DNA of 64,000 nt from JALZKA01 sp963715405 (GCA_963715405.1 OY970239.1:2356001-2420000); one strand, 5' to 3'; positions 42,285 to 51,328 are shown, numbered from the stretch's first letter. Notes: generated by a model not told the origin, from the sequence alone. A program made the numbers and translations.

Positions 42285-42680
42285 GTGTCTGTCACGAACG
42301 CTGAGCGATTCCGGCAGCTGATCGAGGCCGCGAACCGCGAGGACCTCGAATCTGCGCTCGCCCTCATCGCCCCAGACGTCGAGTGGATCGCAGCTCGCAG
42401 CGCCGTGCAGGGCACGTACCACGGCCATGAGGGAATCCGGACGTTCTTTGCCGACAACCAGGAGAGCTTTGAGCGCTTCCAGCCGGTCGTTGACGAAGCA
42501 CGTGACCTGGGCAGCAGCGTTCTCGTGATTGGGTCGATTCACGTACGCGGACGGGGCAGCGGCGTGGACACGATGGTGCCGATGGCGGGGATCGCTACCT
42601 ACCGAGACGGCAAGCTGGCCCGTTGGGAGGACTTTCGAGAGCGAGATCGGGCCCTTGAGGCGGCAGCGTTACTGGAATAG
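42285..42680 (+). CDS. SnoaL/NTF2-like protein 4 of the island array
   Basis: Another paralog: SVTNAERFRQLIEAANREDLESALALIAPDVEWIAARS, TYHGHEGIRTFF and a C-terminus RDRALEAAALLE. GTG at 42285 starts it. Its TAG stop (42678-42680) lies inside the left arm of repeat copy 7, the best preserved copy. Confidence 0.8.
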   Translation: MSVTNAERFRQLIEAANREDLESALALIAPDVEWIAARSAVQGTYHGHEGIRTFFADNQESFERFQPVVDEARDLGSSVLVIGSIHVRGRGSGVDTMVPMAGIATYRDGKLARWEDFRERDRALEAAALLE

Positions 42681-42732
42681 GTGCTTTGGACGAAAAGCGT
42701 CTAAGTGCATTGCATGGAAAGCACCTAAGTCA
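42678..42732 (+). repeat. Paired-palindrome repeat, copy 7 (best preserved)
   Basis: The ends TAGGTGCTTT (42678-42687) and AAAGCACCTA (42718-42727) are perfect ten-base complements; between them lie GACG-AAAAG-CGTC and the spacer GCATGG. It can fold as one long or two short hairpins. Confidence 0.9.
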
Positions 42733-42757
42733 CCCCGCGGGCCGCTCGCGTGCCCGG

Positions 42758-42850
42758 TGACAGGAGAACGTGGAAGTCGTGCGGAGTATGCAGGCAGGAG
42801 GCCGTCAACCGCCGCGACAGGCGAGACCTGCCCGGATACGACACACTTCG
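42758..42850 (+). pseudogene. Relic of a SnoaL gene 5' end
   Basis: CAGGAGAACGTGGAAGTCGTGCGG codes ENVEVVR as in the family start, followed by broken traces (GCCGTCAACCGCCGCGACAG, reading AVNRRD). The frame is lost before the next gene. Confidence 0.6.
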
Positions 42851-42877
42851 AGTGGACCGCTAACGCAAGGAGAGAAG

Positions 42878-43204
42878 ATGCCGGTGTATCTATCGAGCTT
42901 CAGCTACACGTCAGAGACTTGGGCTCGGCTCATCGAAAACCCGGAAGATCGCCGCGATGCTGCTCGGTCATACATCGAGGCGGTCGGCGGCAAGCTCCAC
43001 GGCTTCTGGTACGGCTTCGGCACTCATGACGGGGTCACGCTGTGGGAGGCTCCCGACAACGTGTCCATGGCCGCGGTCGCGCTGGCGCTGAGCGGTGGCG
43101 GGGCGATCAGTTCGCTTGATACGAAGGTCCTCCTGACCGTCGAAGAGACGCTGGAGGCTCTAGGCAAGGCCGGAGAGCTCGGGTACAGAGCGCCCGGCAC
43201 CTAG
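42878..43204 (+). CDS. GYD-domain protein
   Basis: The 108-residue protein MPVYLSSFSYTSETWARLIENPEDRRDAARSYIEAVGGKL, FWYGFGTHDGVTLWEAPD fits the GYD family of small ferredoxin-like-fold proteins of unknown function. ATG 42878 has AAGGAGAG upstream and is preferred over longer frames through the SnoaL relic. Confidence 0.85.
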   Translation: MPVYLSSFSYTSETWARLIENPEDRRDAARSYIEAVGGKLHGFWYGFGTHDGVTLWEAPDNVSMAAVALALSGGGAISSLDTKVLLTVEETLEALGKAGELGYRAPGT

Positions 43205-43239
43205 CTTCTGGACTGGTTTCGCCCTAGGGGGCACTCAGC

Positions 43240-43256
43240 CCACAGATGATCTGTGG
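43240..43256 (+). terminator. Hairpin after the GYD gene
   Basis: CCACAGAT-G-ATCTGTGG is a perfect dyad 36 bases after the stop at 43204. No T-run. Confidence 0.5.
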
Positions 43257-43257
43257 C

Positions 43258-43310
43258 TTAGGTGTTTGGACGAAAAGCGTCTAAGTCGTTTTGCATGGAA
43301 AGCATCCATG
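43258..43310 (+). repeat. Paired-palindrome repeat, copy 8
   Basis: TTAGGTGTTTGGACGAAAAG, GCGTCTAAGTCG and TTTTGCATGGAAAGCATCC: close to copy 7. A further GCGTCTAAGCCTG follows at 43320. Confidence 0.85.
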
Positions 43311-43413
43311 ACCGCTCAGCGTCTAAGCCTGTCCAAGAGGGGTATCAGCCCTCGGGAAACCGAGCCGTATAGGGGCGGCTCCGATCTCGTAGGCAACGAC
43401 TGAGAGGAGCCGC

Positions 43414-43869
43414 ATGGCAACCAACGACGACTTCAGCACCGAGGAGTGGGAGGCGATCTCCGACGGGCCGGTCTACGCCGGACTCATGATCATCACTGCC
43501 AGCAAGGGTGGAACGATCCGCGAGACGTTCTCGATGTCCAAGGCCTGGGCCGAAGCGCGTCAGCGCCACGGCGAAAGCGAGCTGCTCGACGCGATCGTCG
43601 CCGAGAAGCCAAAGCTCGATGAGAAGCCCGGCTCGACGATCGAGCTTCACAACGCCGGCATCCAGATGCTGCGACAGGCCGTCGACACGATCAAGTCAAA
43701 GTCACCCGATGAGCTCGACGCCTACCAGAGCTTCGTCACCGGTCTTGCCGAGCGCATCGCCGAGGCCCACGAGGAGCACGGGGAGAAGGTCAGCTCGGGC
43801 GAGCGCTCGGTGCTCGACGAAATCGCCGAGGCCCTCGGTACCGGTGCCCAGCCGTCCACGGGCGAGTAG
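43414..43869 (+). CDS. Conserved hypothetical protein, helical
   Basis: The 151 residues have a recognisable actinobacterial pattern (DFSTEEWEAISDGPVYAGLMIITASKGGTIRETFSMSKAWAEAR, ELLDAIVAEKP, YQSFVTGLAERIAEAHEEHG), all helical, without signal peptide. I recall similar sequences annotated only as hypothetical. ATG 43414 follows GAGAGGAG. The two helical halves suggest a TerB-like bundle, which is speculative. Confidence 0.7.
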   Translation: MATNDDFSTEEWEAISDGPVYAGLMIITASKGGTIRETFSMSKAWAEARQRHGESELLDAIVAEKPKLDEKPGSTIELHNAGIQMLRQAVDTIKSKSPDELDAYQSFVTGLAERIAEAHEEHGEKVSSGERSVLDEIAEALGTGAQPSTGE

Positions 43870-43993
43870 CCCACCTCTCCGCTGAGCGAGCGTTCTTTAG
43901 TTCAGCGCATGCGGTCGAATAGGGACGCTGCTGGGCCGACCGAGTTCGACAGCCGGGCCGAGTGCGAAAGCGCGACCCCTAGTCGCAGTATGG

Positions 43994-44398
43994 CTAAGCG
44001 CGGCGGCGCTGGGTGCCGTAGACGGCTAGGCCGTAGATGATCCCGAAATCCACGAGGAACAGCATGAATGCGGCGAACGGGAACGCATTTACCGTCAGCA
44101 GCAGAATGAGGGCGTTGAGGCTCGCGAAAGCGATCCCCATCACCCGCCCGAAGTCGTTCCCGTTCCAGACCGAGAACGCCGCGGCAATCTGAAGAATTCC
44201 GACGATCAGAAGAAACCAGCCCCAGGTACTGAGGTCGTCGAACAGAACGAAGCGTCCCTCATCGGTGAAGAACGACGAGTTGTCGATGGCGGCGATCCCC
44301 CAGATGACGTTGAGCGTGCCCGCAAACAGCAACAGGACTCCGGCGAGGTATAGCCAGCCTGCTCCTCGCTCAGTGCCGCCTTCGTAACTCCCGTTCAT
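43994..44398 (-). CDS. DUF7144-like four-span membrane protein
   Basis: Four membrane segments (WLYLAGVLLLFAGTLNVIWGIAAI, WGWFLLIVGILQIAAAFSVW, VMGIAFASLNALILLLTV, AFMLFLVDFGIIYGLAVYG). The pattern GxLNxIWGIAAI, DLSTWGWFLLIVG and the ending IIYGLAVYG match the DUF7144 family of actinobacterial membrane proteins. It is followed upstream by a clear paralog, so the two form a tandem pair. Confidence 0.8.
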   Translation of the reverse strand: MNGSYEGGTERGAGWLYLAGVLLLFAGTLNVIWGIAAIDNSSFFTDEGRFVLFDDLSTWGWFLLIVGILQIAAAFSVWNGNDFGRVMGIAFASLNALILLLTVNAFPFAAFMLFLVDFGIIYGLAVYGTQRRRA

Positions 44399-44522
44399 GT
44401 GAGTCCTTCCTCCGGACGAGCCCTATCGAACGAGGGGTCCGCGTCGTTGATGAATGGTCGCGACTCTATACATGGCGGCGGACCACGTATTTGTTGAACG
44501 TGCGGCCCGCCGCGGACCTATC

Positions 44523-44927
44523 TCAGTCCCAGCGAGCTTGCTGGTCCCAGCGAGCGGTTAGTTGGTAGATGATCGTGACGTCCAGGAGGATGATCATGAA
44601 CGCCCAGAGCGGAGCGGCCGGGAACCAGACGACCTGAAGGATCGCGTTCACGGTCAAGAGCAAGACGGCGACCCAGCGCGACACTCCGCTTCCCATGAGC
44701 AGCCCGATTCCAGTCAGGGCTACAGCCGAACCGAGAAGAAGGTGGACCCAGCCCCAAGTGGTGATGTCGGCGATCAGCGCACCCTGCCCTCCGACAACGA
44801 CGATCTCGTCGTTGAGGACGCCGGCAAGCCCCCACAAAGCGTCGAGGGACCCGATGATGAACATCACGATGCCCGCGAAGACTGCCCATCCGGACTCGCC
44901 TTGCCTAGTTGTGTTCGCTGATTCCAT
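44523..44927 (-). CDS. DUF7144-like membrane protein, paralog of the preceding gene
   Basis: The same layout as its neighbour: GWAVFAGIVMFIIGSLDALWGLAGV, DITTWGWVHLLLGSAVALTGIGLL, VLLLTVNAILQVVWFPAAPLWAFMIILLDVTIIYQLTARWD. ATG 44927 (MESANTT) is preferred because AAGAGG lies nine bases upstream; an ATG at 44933 leaves no room for a ribosome site. Confidence 0.8.
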   Translation of the reverse strand: MESANTTRQGESGWAVFAGIVMFIIGSLDALWGLAGVLNDEIVVVGGQGALIADITTWGWVHLLLGSAVALTGIGLLMGSGVSRWVAVLLLTVNAILQVVWFPAAPLWAFMIILLDVTIIYQLTARWDQQARWD

Positions 44928-45082
44928 GGTCATTTTCCTCTTGCGGCGTCGAGATGGGCCCAATTCCGGACTCTCTGCAGGGTTCGACGCATGTAGGAAC
45001 GCTCCTGCCCCCGCCGCGGGCCTATTGTCCCTGCCCAGTGTGGGCGAGACACGAACGTGGAAAGAGGAGGCCGGCCCAGTCC

Positions 45083-45352
45083 TTGGCTGTCGTGTTATGT
45101 CTTCTCGTAATCGGTTGCGGAGACGAGGCAGAGCCGCCGGCTACTGACCTGACAAGGGACTTCGAACAAATCGACAGAGGCATGACTGAGAAAGCAGTCG
45201 AGGCTGCCCTGGGTCCACCCGACAGTCAAGCCAGGTCTTCGAGCGCTACTGGTCATGCAACCTGGTCGTATGAAGCGGAGGGGGTCACCTACAAAGTGCT
45301 GTTCCGAAATGGCAGGGTTCGCGCCACGTCCGCGAAATCGGGTGACCCCTGA
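45083..45352 (+). CDS. Short lipoprotein with BamE/SmpA-like domain
   Basis: The signal LAVVLCLLVIGCGDE contains a lipobox (VIGC). The mature part has DFEQIDRGMTEKAVEAALGPPDSQ, a motif of the BamE/SmpA-OmlA fold found in many small lipoproteins, then WSYEAEGVTYKVLFRNGRV. TTG at 45083 follows AGGAGG; a GTG at 45038 in the same frame is an alternative. The TGA stop lies only seven bases before a tRNA 3' repeat, at the right end of segment 2. Confidence 0.65.
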   Translation: MAVVLCLLVIGCGDEAEPPATDLTRDFEQIDRGMTEKAVEAALGPPDSQARSSSATGHATWSYEAEGVTYKVLFRNGRVRATSAKSGDP

Positions 45353-45359
45353 GATCGGT

Positions 45360-45381
45360 GGTTCGAGCCCGCCTAGCTCCA
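45360..45381 (+). repeat. Copy 2 of the tRNA-Ala(CGC) 3' end, 22 exact bases
   Basis: GGTTCGAGCCCGCCTAGCTC plus CA equals the tRNA T-loop and acceptor; TCGG just before it also matches with one mismatch beyond. The longer flank shared by copies 1, 3 and 4 is absent. Confidence 0.8.
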
Positions 45382-45445
45382 TCTCTCGTCTCAGGCTCCC
45401 GCGCTCCCTTCGCGCACCCTGCGAATGCCCCGGCCACTTCCTTCG

Positions 45446-46546
45446 TTAGGCCAGACGGCGGCGATGGAGCACGTACGCGACAAATCCAACCGGAAGCGGT
45501 AACCAGTAGGAGAAGAGCCGGTAGCCGAGGGTTGCGAGCACAGCGTCCCCGGCGCTCACCCCGGCCACTGCCAACGTTGCGGTCAGTCCGGCCTCGACGA
45601 AGCCGAGCCCACCCGGTGTGAGAGGAACCTGGGCCAAGACCTGCGCGGCGCAGAACGCGAGTAGGACAAGCGCAGGCCGCGGTGTGGCACCCACCGCCGC
45701 CAGCGCTGCCAGCAATGTCGCGAAATCGAACGCCCAGCGACCGATCGCGGCCGCCAAGGCGCGCTTCCACCGCGCACCTAGCGTGCCGAGCAGGCGGCCA
45801 CGCTCGAGCTGCAGGCGCTCCGGCAGTCGGGTAAGCGGCTCGGCACCGCGCCGAAGGCTGTTCCGAACGCGCTGAGCCTGCCTGCCCACCCATGCCAACG
45901 GCGCGTCGAAGACGAGCATGATGCTGCCCCCTGCCAGCACCAACGCAAAGACCACGGCACCGATCGCAGTCGCCTCGATCAGGTCGCGATCAACCGTCCC
46001 GCGAACGAAGGCCGGAACCGCGAGTATCGGGAGCGCGAGAACGATTGCGAACGTCAGCAAGTTGACCGCCGTGAGCCCCGAAACGGCCCTGCCTTGGTCG
46101 ACGTCCGATTCCACAAGCATTCGGTATTGCAACGCCGCCCCCATGGCGCCGCCGCCGGGGGCGACTTTGGCGAGCGCGCCGGCGGCGAGCTGAGATCTGA
46201 CGACCGGCGGCCAGGGCGGGTCGTTGAGTGCGGTTCGCTGGACGCTCCAAAGGCACGCGGTCGCGAGCGCCTGTAGGACAGCCATCGCGGCGAACCACAG
46301 CAATGCGACGTCTCGCAATCCTCGCCACGAGTCCGCGACCTCGATGACGCTTGGTGCGACCAAGTACAGCGAGATTCCGGTCACCCCCAGTACGGCGACG
46401 TTGCGCCGCAGGTTCCCCGGCTTTTTCGCGTCGGCTTCTCCTTGCGCGATCTCGCGCTCCGCGTCGGCGTGCTGTTCGATCGCATGCTCGACGCGGTCGC
46501 CAAGCGATTCGGCGCGTGCTCCTTCGAGCGCGCGCGGGGCCATCAC
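45446..46546 (-). CDS. Lysylphosphatidylglycerol synthase transmembrane-region (UPF0104) family protein
   Basis: After a charged N-terminus of about 45 residues come seven or more membrane segments. Signatures such as GALAKVAPGGGAMGAALQYRML and PLTPGGLGFVEAGLTATL are diagnostic of the UPF0104/AglD/MprF-TM family. The MprF catalytic C-terminal domain is absent, so it is a flippase-like or uncharacterised membrane protein. Start GTG-ATG overlaps the stop of the glutamine amidotransferase gene (TGA at 46543-46545). Confidence 0.88.
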   Translation of the reverse strand: MMAPRALEGARAESLGDRVEHAIEQHADAEREIAQGEADAKKPGNLRRNVAVLGVTGISLYLVAPSVIEVADSWRGLRDVALLWFAAMAVLQALATACLWSVQRTALNDPPWPPVVRSQLAAGALAKVAPGGGAMGAALQYRMLVESDVDQGRAVSGLTAVNLLTFAIVLALPILAVPAFVRGTVDRDLIEATAIGAVVFALVLAGGSIMLVFDAPLAWVGRQAQRVRNSLRRGAEPLTRLPERLQLERGRLLGTLGARWKRALAAAIGRWAFDFATLLAALAAVGATPRPALVLLAFCAAQVLAQVPLTPGGLGFVEAGLTATLAVAGVSAGDAVLATLGYRLFSYWLPLPVGFVAYVLHRRRLA

Positions 46547-47373
46547 CTTGGCTGGAACGAGACCTGCTCGTCTGTTCCCTGCTGAACGATCAGAGCCGTT
46601 GACTCCGGCACCTCGTGCCAGACGCCGGGGAGGTCTGAAACCGGCTCGGAAACGACTACGCGGTCCTCGGCCGTCATCTGTTGAAACCGGGCGTTCTCGG
46701 GATGCAAGGCGCGCACGGTGTCAACGTCCGCGGAGACAAAAAGCGTGCGGGAATTGTGAGCTGTCGAGTAGCGCACCGCGTACAGCCGCTCGCCGTCGCT
46801 GAACCCGAGCGTCATCTGAACTGGATCCTCAACACCGTGGGTCCGTGCGGTGGCCTCCACGAGCCCGACTGCACGCTCGACGGCTCGAATCGGCTCCTCC
46901 TCGAGGCCGAACGTGAGCGCCAGGTAGAAGAGCGCCTCCGAATCCGTGGAGCCCGCAACGCCGTTGAAAAGCGCGGGCTCAATAGCGCCGAGCAAATCAC
47001 GGCGCATCGTTTCGAAGCCGTTGATGACGCCGTTGTGTACGAAAAGCCAGCGCCCGTGGCGGAACGGGTGACAGTTGGACTGCTGCACCGGGGTTCCGGT
47101 AGTCGCGCGGATATGAGCTAGGAACAGGGGGGACTCGATGTGGGAAGCGAGATCGCGAAGATTCGCGTCACTCCACGCTGGCGAGACGGAGCGGTAGCGC
47201 GCTGGGCTCTCGCGATCGCCCTTTCCATACCACCCCAAGCCGAAGCCGTCGCCGTTGGTCGTCTCGACACCCAAGCGTGAGTGGAGGCTCTGGTCGATCA
47301 GGCTGTGCTCGGTCCGGAAGAGCAACTCGTCGATCAACACCGGCTGACCAAAATAGGCGTTCCATCGGCACAT
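46543..47373 (-). CDS. Class II glutamine amidotransferase
   Basis: The N-terminal MCRWNAYFGQP places the catalytic cysteine at residue 2 after methionine removal. TTNGDGFGLGWYG, FLAHIRATTGTPVQQSNCHPF, WLFVHNGVINGF and GSTDSEALFYL complete the Ntn-hydrolase glutaminase fold. No synthase domain is attached; stand-alone members include EgtC and YafJ types. The other genes of ergothioneine synthesis are absent nearby, so EgtC is not supported. It is coupled to the UPF0104 membrane protein. Confidence 0.88.
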   Translation of the reverse strand: MCRWNAYFGQPVLIDELLFRTEHSLIDQSLHSRLGVETTNGDGFGLGWYGKGDRESPARYRSVSPAWSDANLRDLASHIESPLFLAHIRATTGTPVQQSNCHPFRHGRWLFVHNGVINGFETMRRDLLGAIEPALFNGVAGSTDSEALFYLALTFGLEEEPIRAVERAVGLVEATARTHGVEDPVQMTLGFSDGERLYAVRYSTAHNSRTLFVSADVDTVRALHPENARFQQMTAEDRVVVSEPVSDLPGVWHEVPESTALIVQQGTDEQVSFQPR

Positions 47374-47386
47374 GAGCGGCTCCTTG

Positions 47387-48679
47387 TCAGGATCGCGGTG
47401 CGGTCACCGCGTCGTGGTTTGGCGCGCGTGCTGTGCGCTTCCAAAGTAGGTCGAGAATTACCGCGAGGATCGCAATGCCCACGATCGCGGCAAAGGTCGC
47501 GGGGTCATTGCGGGCGGTGTCGATGGCAAAGAAGGCTAGGACGACTGCGGTGACGCCGATCGCAGCGAGTGAGATAAGAGGATGCGCACCGGTGTCATCG
47601 CGGCACCTGTAGCCCGCAGCAGCCACCAACAGGAAGACGACCAGCGCGATCGCGCTACCCACGGACGCGATCGCGGACAGGTCTACGACGTTCGAGACCA
47701 CGAGCACCAGACCCGCCGTGATGATCAACCCGGCTGGTGCGCGGCGGCCGATTACACCGCCAAACATCGTGGGAAACTGCCCCACTGAAGCCAGCATCTT
47801 GGTCAGCCCGGCGGATGCATACAACGTCGCGTTGACCGACGAGGCCGTGGCGAGCATGGCGGCCACAGCGACCATCACGAACCCAGCCTGGCCGAGGGCC
47901 GGCCGAGCTGCTTCGGCAATGGCGGTTTCGCCGTATCCAATGACCTCGTCAACCGAAAGAGTCCCGAATACCCCGAACGAGATCACCACGTACAAGGCCG
48001 CGGTCACGCCCAATGCGCCGTACATTGCCTTCGGCAATCCGCGAGCAGGGTCCTCGAGATCGCCTGCTGCAAACGAGATCACGCTGAAGCCGAGGTACGC
48101 GAAGAAGGTAAGGGCGACGCTCGCCACGATGTCGGAAGCGTCTGGGTAGCCGTCGAACGCCAGCGTGTCCCAGTTCACTTCGGGGAGGGTCGCCGCGATG
48201 AACACGGCGAACACGGCGAGAAGTGCGATCACGATCGCCGACTGGGCGCGATCGACAATCCGTGATCCGACGAGGTTGACCGCAAGCATCCCGACAATGA
48301 CGAGGGACGTGAAGACGTTGTCCCAGCCAGGGCCGGCGTCGTCGCCGATAAACAGTGAAGTCGCGTAGCTACCAAACGACACCGCGACCATCGAGCAGAC
48401 GATGACGATCGCGGCGATGTAGCCCAGCCAGGATGCAATTCCAACGAGGCGCCCATTCCCGAAGCCCTCGATGAGGTACGCGATGATGCCGCCCGAAGAT
48501 GGGAATCGGACGCCGAGCTTGACGACTGCATAGCCCAGTAACCCGGCGACTACACCTGCCAGAAGGAACGACAACCAAACTGCCGAACCGGCAACGGCAC
48601 CCGCCTCGCCCAGCAGCGCGAAGATGCCCGCGCCGACCATTGCGCCGATTCCCAAGAATGCGGCACCGCGGACGCTCAT
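47387..48679 (-). CDS. APC-family amino acid permease
   Basis: A secondary transporter with about 12 membrane helices. The first helix GIGAMVGAGIFALLGEAG is the hallmark substrate-binding unwound helix of APC proteins; FFAYLGFSVISFAAGDLEDPARGLPKAM is the conserved helix 6-loop region. ATG 48679 starts just before this first helix; upstream frames overlap the neighbouring gene. It lies 13 bases upstream of the amidotransferase gene, so the three minus-strand genes are probably one transcript. Confidence 0.9.
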   Translation of the reverse strand: MSVRGAAFLGIGAMVGAGIFALLGEAGAVAGSAVWLSFLLAGVVAGLLGYAVVKLGVRFPSSGGIIAYLIEGFGNGRLVGIASWLGYIAAIVIVCSMVAVSFGSYATSLFIGDDAGPGWDNVFTSLVIVGMLAVNLVGSRIVDRAQSAIVIALLAVFAVFIAATLPEVNWDTLAFDGYPDASDIVASVALTFFAYLGFSVISFAAGDLEDPARGLPKAMYGALGVTAALYVVISFGVFGTLSVDEVIGYGETAIAEAARPALGQAGFVMVAVAAMLATASSVNATLYASAGLTKMLASVGQFPTMFGGVIGRRAPAGLIITAGLVLVVSNVVDLSAIASVGSAIALVVFLLVAAAGYRCRDDTGAHPLISLAAIGVTAVVLAFFAIDTARNDPATFAAIVGIAILAVILDLLWKRTARAPNHDAVTAPRS

Positions 48680-48768
48680 CACTGCGATGGTAGACGTGAG
48701 CCGAGGCGGTGTAATGCCCAATGAGCGCCTTTGAGGCCAATCCGAAGCGCCCTCGCTCAAGAGGCGAG

Positions 48769-51090
48769 CTACGCGACCAGGTGAGAATGCCGAGCAGCCT
48801 GCATCACCAGGGCGAGTTGATAACCGAGGACGCGAGCGCAGCGGATCTGGGCGCGCGCCCACGGGCGCTCCTCGATGCTGAAGAGCTCCATAACGCCCAT
48901 GCTCTTACCGCCCGCGAGGAGGGGAACCATGAGCATCGACCGATAGCCCTGCGCAGCCATCAACTCGAGCTCTGACGGGTCCATCGAGGCGTCGCTCGCC
49001 AGGACCTGCACCGCCTCGCCCGATTCCATGACCCTTTCCGTCTCGGGATAGTCGGCAACTACGTAGGTCTCGTCATCGAGTACTCCGCCGTCGACCAGTA
49101 CGGCCTGGAGGAAGGTCTCTTCCTCGTTGAGGAGCGAGATGGCAGCCTGGTCGGCTTGGAGCAGATGCCTGGTCGGCTCGAGCACGGCTCGGAGTGCCTC
49201 GAGGTCCGTGACGCGGCTGATGTGCTGGCACAGCTCCTCCAGCTCGGCCTCGGAGCTTCGGGTCGAGTTGTTGAGAGTCGATTCGCCCCGGATCACCGAC
49301 CACAAGGCGGAAGTGCATAGCCGTGCTGCATCAGGATCAACGTCTGCCCATGGCTCACCCGGTCGCGCGAGCACATAGCCTTGGCCCAGGGTTACGTCCA
49401 GGTCAGCCAGAGCCTCGAGATCCTCCATGGTCTCGATGCCCTCGGCGCAGACATCGGCGCCGATGCGACGGGCGTAGCGAACCAGTGCGTCGATCATGGG
49501 CCCCTTCGCCAGGTCGGTGCTGACGCCCGAGACGAGCGAGTGGTCGAGCTTCAGCACGTCGGGCTGAAGCCACATGACCTGCCGGAGTCCCGCGTAGCCG
49601 GCGCCGAGGTCGTCTACCGCCAGCTTCGCTCCGCGCACCTTCAGCTCGTCGAGCCGATCTTCGAGGGCCGAGCCCTCCGTGATGAGCTCGTCCTCGGTCA
49701 GTTCGAGGGTTACCTTCGAGAGGTCGTGATCCCCGAGTAGGCACTCGAGCTCACTCGATTGCAGCGCGGACGGGCTCAGATTGATCGAGAGCCTCGTGCC
49801 GGCAGGACGGCCTGACATCTCGAGCTGAGCCTTCGCAGCCGCAATCTCCAACTCAATGCCAAGGCCGCAGCGGTGAGCTTGGGCGAACCAGGCGTTGGGG
49901 GGGCGTGCCGCGTTCTTGAAACGCGAGAGCGCTTCGTAGCCGACCACCAGGCCGCTTCGCAGGTCCACGATTGGCTGAAAGACCTGCTGGATGTGCGTCC
50001 TTGGTTCGCTGAGGATCTCTTCGATTTCGGCCCGTTGACCCTCTGCGCGCGCGAGCCAGGTGGTGCGCTCGGCCTCTTCGTTGACAGGCGCGGTCGACTC
50101 GAACGTTTCGGCGAACTCTGCTGCCACGACCGGATCGAACGGTTCAGAGCGCGCCTTGCCTCGGCGCTTTGCCGCGTACATGGCGAAATCGGCACGGCGT
50201 AGAACCTCGTCGACGGTGATGGACCCGGAAGCAGCCGCCACGTAGCCGACGCTGACGGTGATCTGGACCGGCTCGCCATGGAGGCTGAAAGGGCGCCTGA
50301 GCGTCTCCAACACACGACTCGCGACCCGCTCGCATTCGTGGTCTTGAGCCATTTCCACGATCAGGAGCGCGAACTCGTCGCCGCCCAACCGCGCGGCCGT
50401 GTCCGCCGAGCGAAGACAGCCTCGGAGTCGCCCCGCTACGCCCGAGAGCAAGGCATCTCCCGCAGCGTGTCCAAGAGTGTCGTTCACGACCTTGAAGTCG
50501 TCGATGTCGACGAAAAGGAGACCTACGGATCGGTTATCGCGCGCGATTGCCTGCTCGATGCGATCGAGCAGGAGGGCGCGGTTGGGGAGCTGGGTGAGCG
50601 GGTCGTGGAAGGCTCGATGCCGCAGTTGTTCCTCGAAAGCTTTGCTCGCCGAGATGTCGCGGCAGTTCAAGAGCACGCCGCTGATCTGAAGCTCGTTGAT
50701 GAGGTTTGTCGCAACGATCTCTACATCGACCCATGTCCCAGAAGCCCGGCGCATGCGCCACCCGCTCCGCTCCGTCGCTCCGTCCTCGGATTCGGTCAGA
50801 CGCTTCATGAACCCGCTCATCAGACTGCGATCCCGCGGATGGACGAAATCCAGGATCGACGAGCCCACCACATCATCGGGATCGAGTCCGATCGCCTCTT
50901 CCACGGCTCCAGCGGCTACCTGGATCGACCCTTCGGGCGAAACCACGAGCATCATCTCCGACGAATGCTCAACCAGGACGCTCTTCCGACGCACGGAGAG
51001 GTCTGAAGCGCCGGACGTGTGAGATACGGCGCGGCGGCGGGCGCCGGACTCCCGATCGGGAATGGTAAAGCTTGTCGGATGCAGGGCCAT
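48769..51090 (-). CDS. PAS-GGDEF-EAL-GAF c-di-GMP signalling protein
   Basis: The 773 residues hold a PAS domain (35-155), GGDEF (165-330) with intact LGGDEF and DIDDFKVVNDTLGHAAGD, EAL (365-610) with GYEALSRF, INLSPSA, LELTEDE and DDLGAGYAGLRQ, and a C-terminal GAF domain (640-765). No membrane span is found, so it is cytoplasmic. Both enzymatic motifs look usable; the EAL lysine-containing LKLDHSLV is also present. A GAF domain after EAL is less common. It fills the right part of segment 3. Confidence 0.92.
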   Translation of the reverse strand: MALHPTSFTIPDRESGARRRAVSHTSGASDLSVRRKSVLVEHSSEMMLVVSPEGSIQVAAGAVEEAIGLDPDDVVGSSILDFVHPRDRSLMSGFMKRLTESEDGATERSGWRMRRASGTWVDVEIVATNLINELQISGVLLNCRDISASKAFEEQLRHRAFHDPLTQLPNRALLLDRIEQAIARDNRSVGLLFVDIDDFKVVNDTLGHAAGDALLSGVAGRLRGCLRSADTAARLGGDEFALLIVEMAQDHECERVASRVLETLRRPFSLHGEPVQITVSVGYVAAASGSITVDEVLRRADFAMYAAKRRGKARSEPFDPVVAAEFAETFESTAPVNEEAERTTWLARAEGQRAEIEEILSEPRTHIQQVFQPIVDLRSGLVVGYEALSRFKNAARPPNAWFAQAHRCGLGIELEIAAAKAQLEMSGRPAGTRLSINLSPSALQSSELECLLGDHDLSKVTLELTEDELITEGSALEDRLDELKVRGAKLAVDDLGAGYAGLRQVMWLQPDVLKLDHSLVSGVSTDLAKGPMIDALVRYARRIGADVCAEGIETMEDLEALADLDVTLGQGYVLARPGEPWADVDPDAARLCTSALWSVIRGESTLNNSTRSSEAELEELCQHISRVTDLEALRAVLEPTRHLLQADQAAISLLNEEETFLQAVLVDGGVLDDETYVVADYPETERVMESGEAVQVLASDASMDPSELELMAAQGYRSMLMVPLLAGGKSMGVMELFSIEERPWARAQIRCARVLGYQLALVMQAARHSHLVA

Positions 51091-51281
51091 CCGTCCTTTA
51101 TTCGGCCACGGCGTGCCTTAGCTCAAGGCGAATTGGTCTGGATCGACGGTCGACCCCCCACCACCGGTGCCCCTATAGGCCTATGTGCGACACCCGTAAC
51201 CGGCACTCCGGGGTGGGATCAGCCGCAAGGGACCTGTCCTTGCCGACCGGGGTGCTGAAGATGTCGGGCCTGTCGAAGTTG

Positions 51282-51316
51282 CCGTTTGGACGAAAGCGAC
51301 TAGGTCCTTCGCATCA
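51282..51316 (+). repeat. Paired-palindrome repeat, copy 9 (degenerate)
   Basis: CGTTTGGACGAAAGCGACTA followed by GGTCCTTCGCAT matches arms 1-3 with changes, about 115 bases before tRNA copy 3. Confidence 0.6.
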
Positions 51317-51328
51317 ACACCCCGGCAT

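Noticed and set aside
38758..43310. CRISPR array suggested by several similar short palindromic repeats
   Set aside because: Repeats are separated by whole genes, not by uniform spacers, and no cas genes are present.
46543..47373. EgtC of ergothioneine biosynthesis
   Set aside because: The fold fits, but no egtA, egtB, egtD or egtE is nearby, so only the general class II amidotransferase call is supported.
48680..48862. Longer N-terminus for the APC permease
   Set aside because: It would overlap the end of the GGDEF-EAL gene and adds arginine/proline-rich sequence unlike any permease; ATG 48679 sits directly before the first helix.
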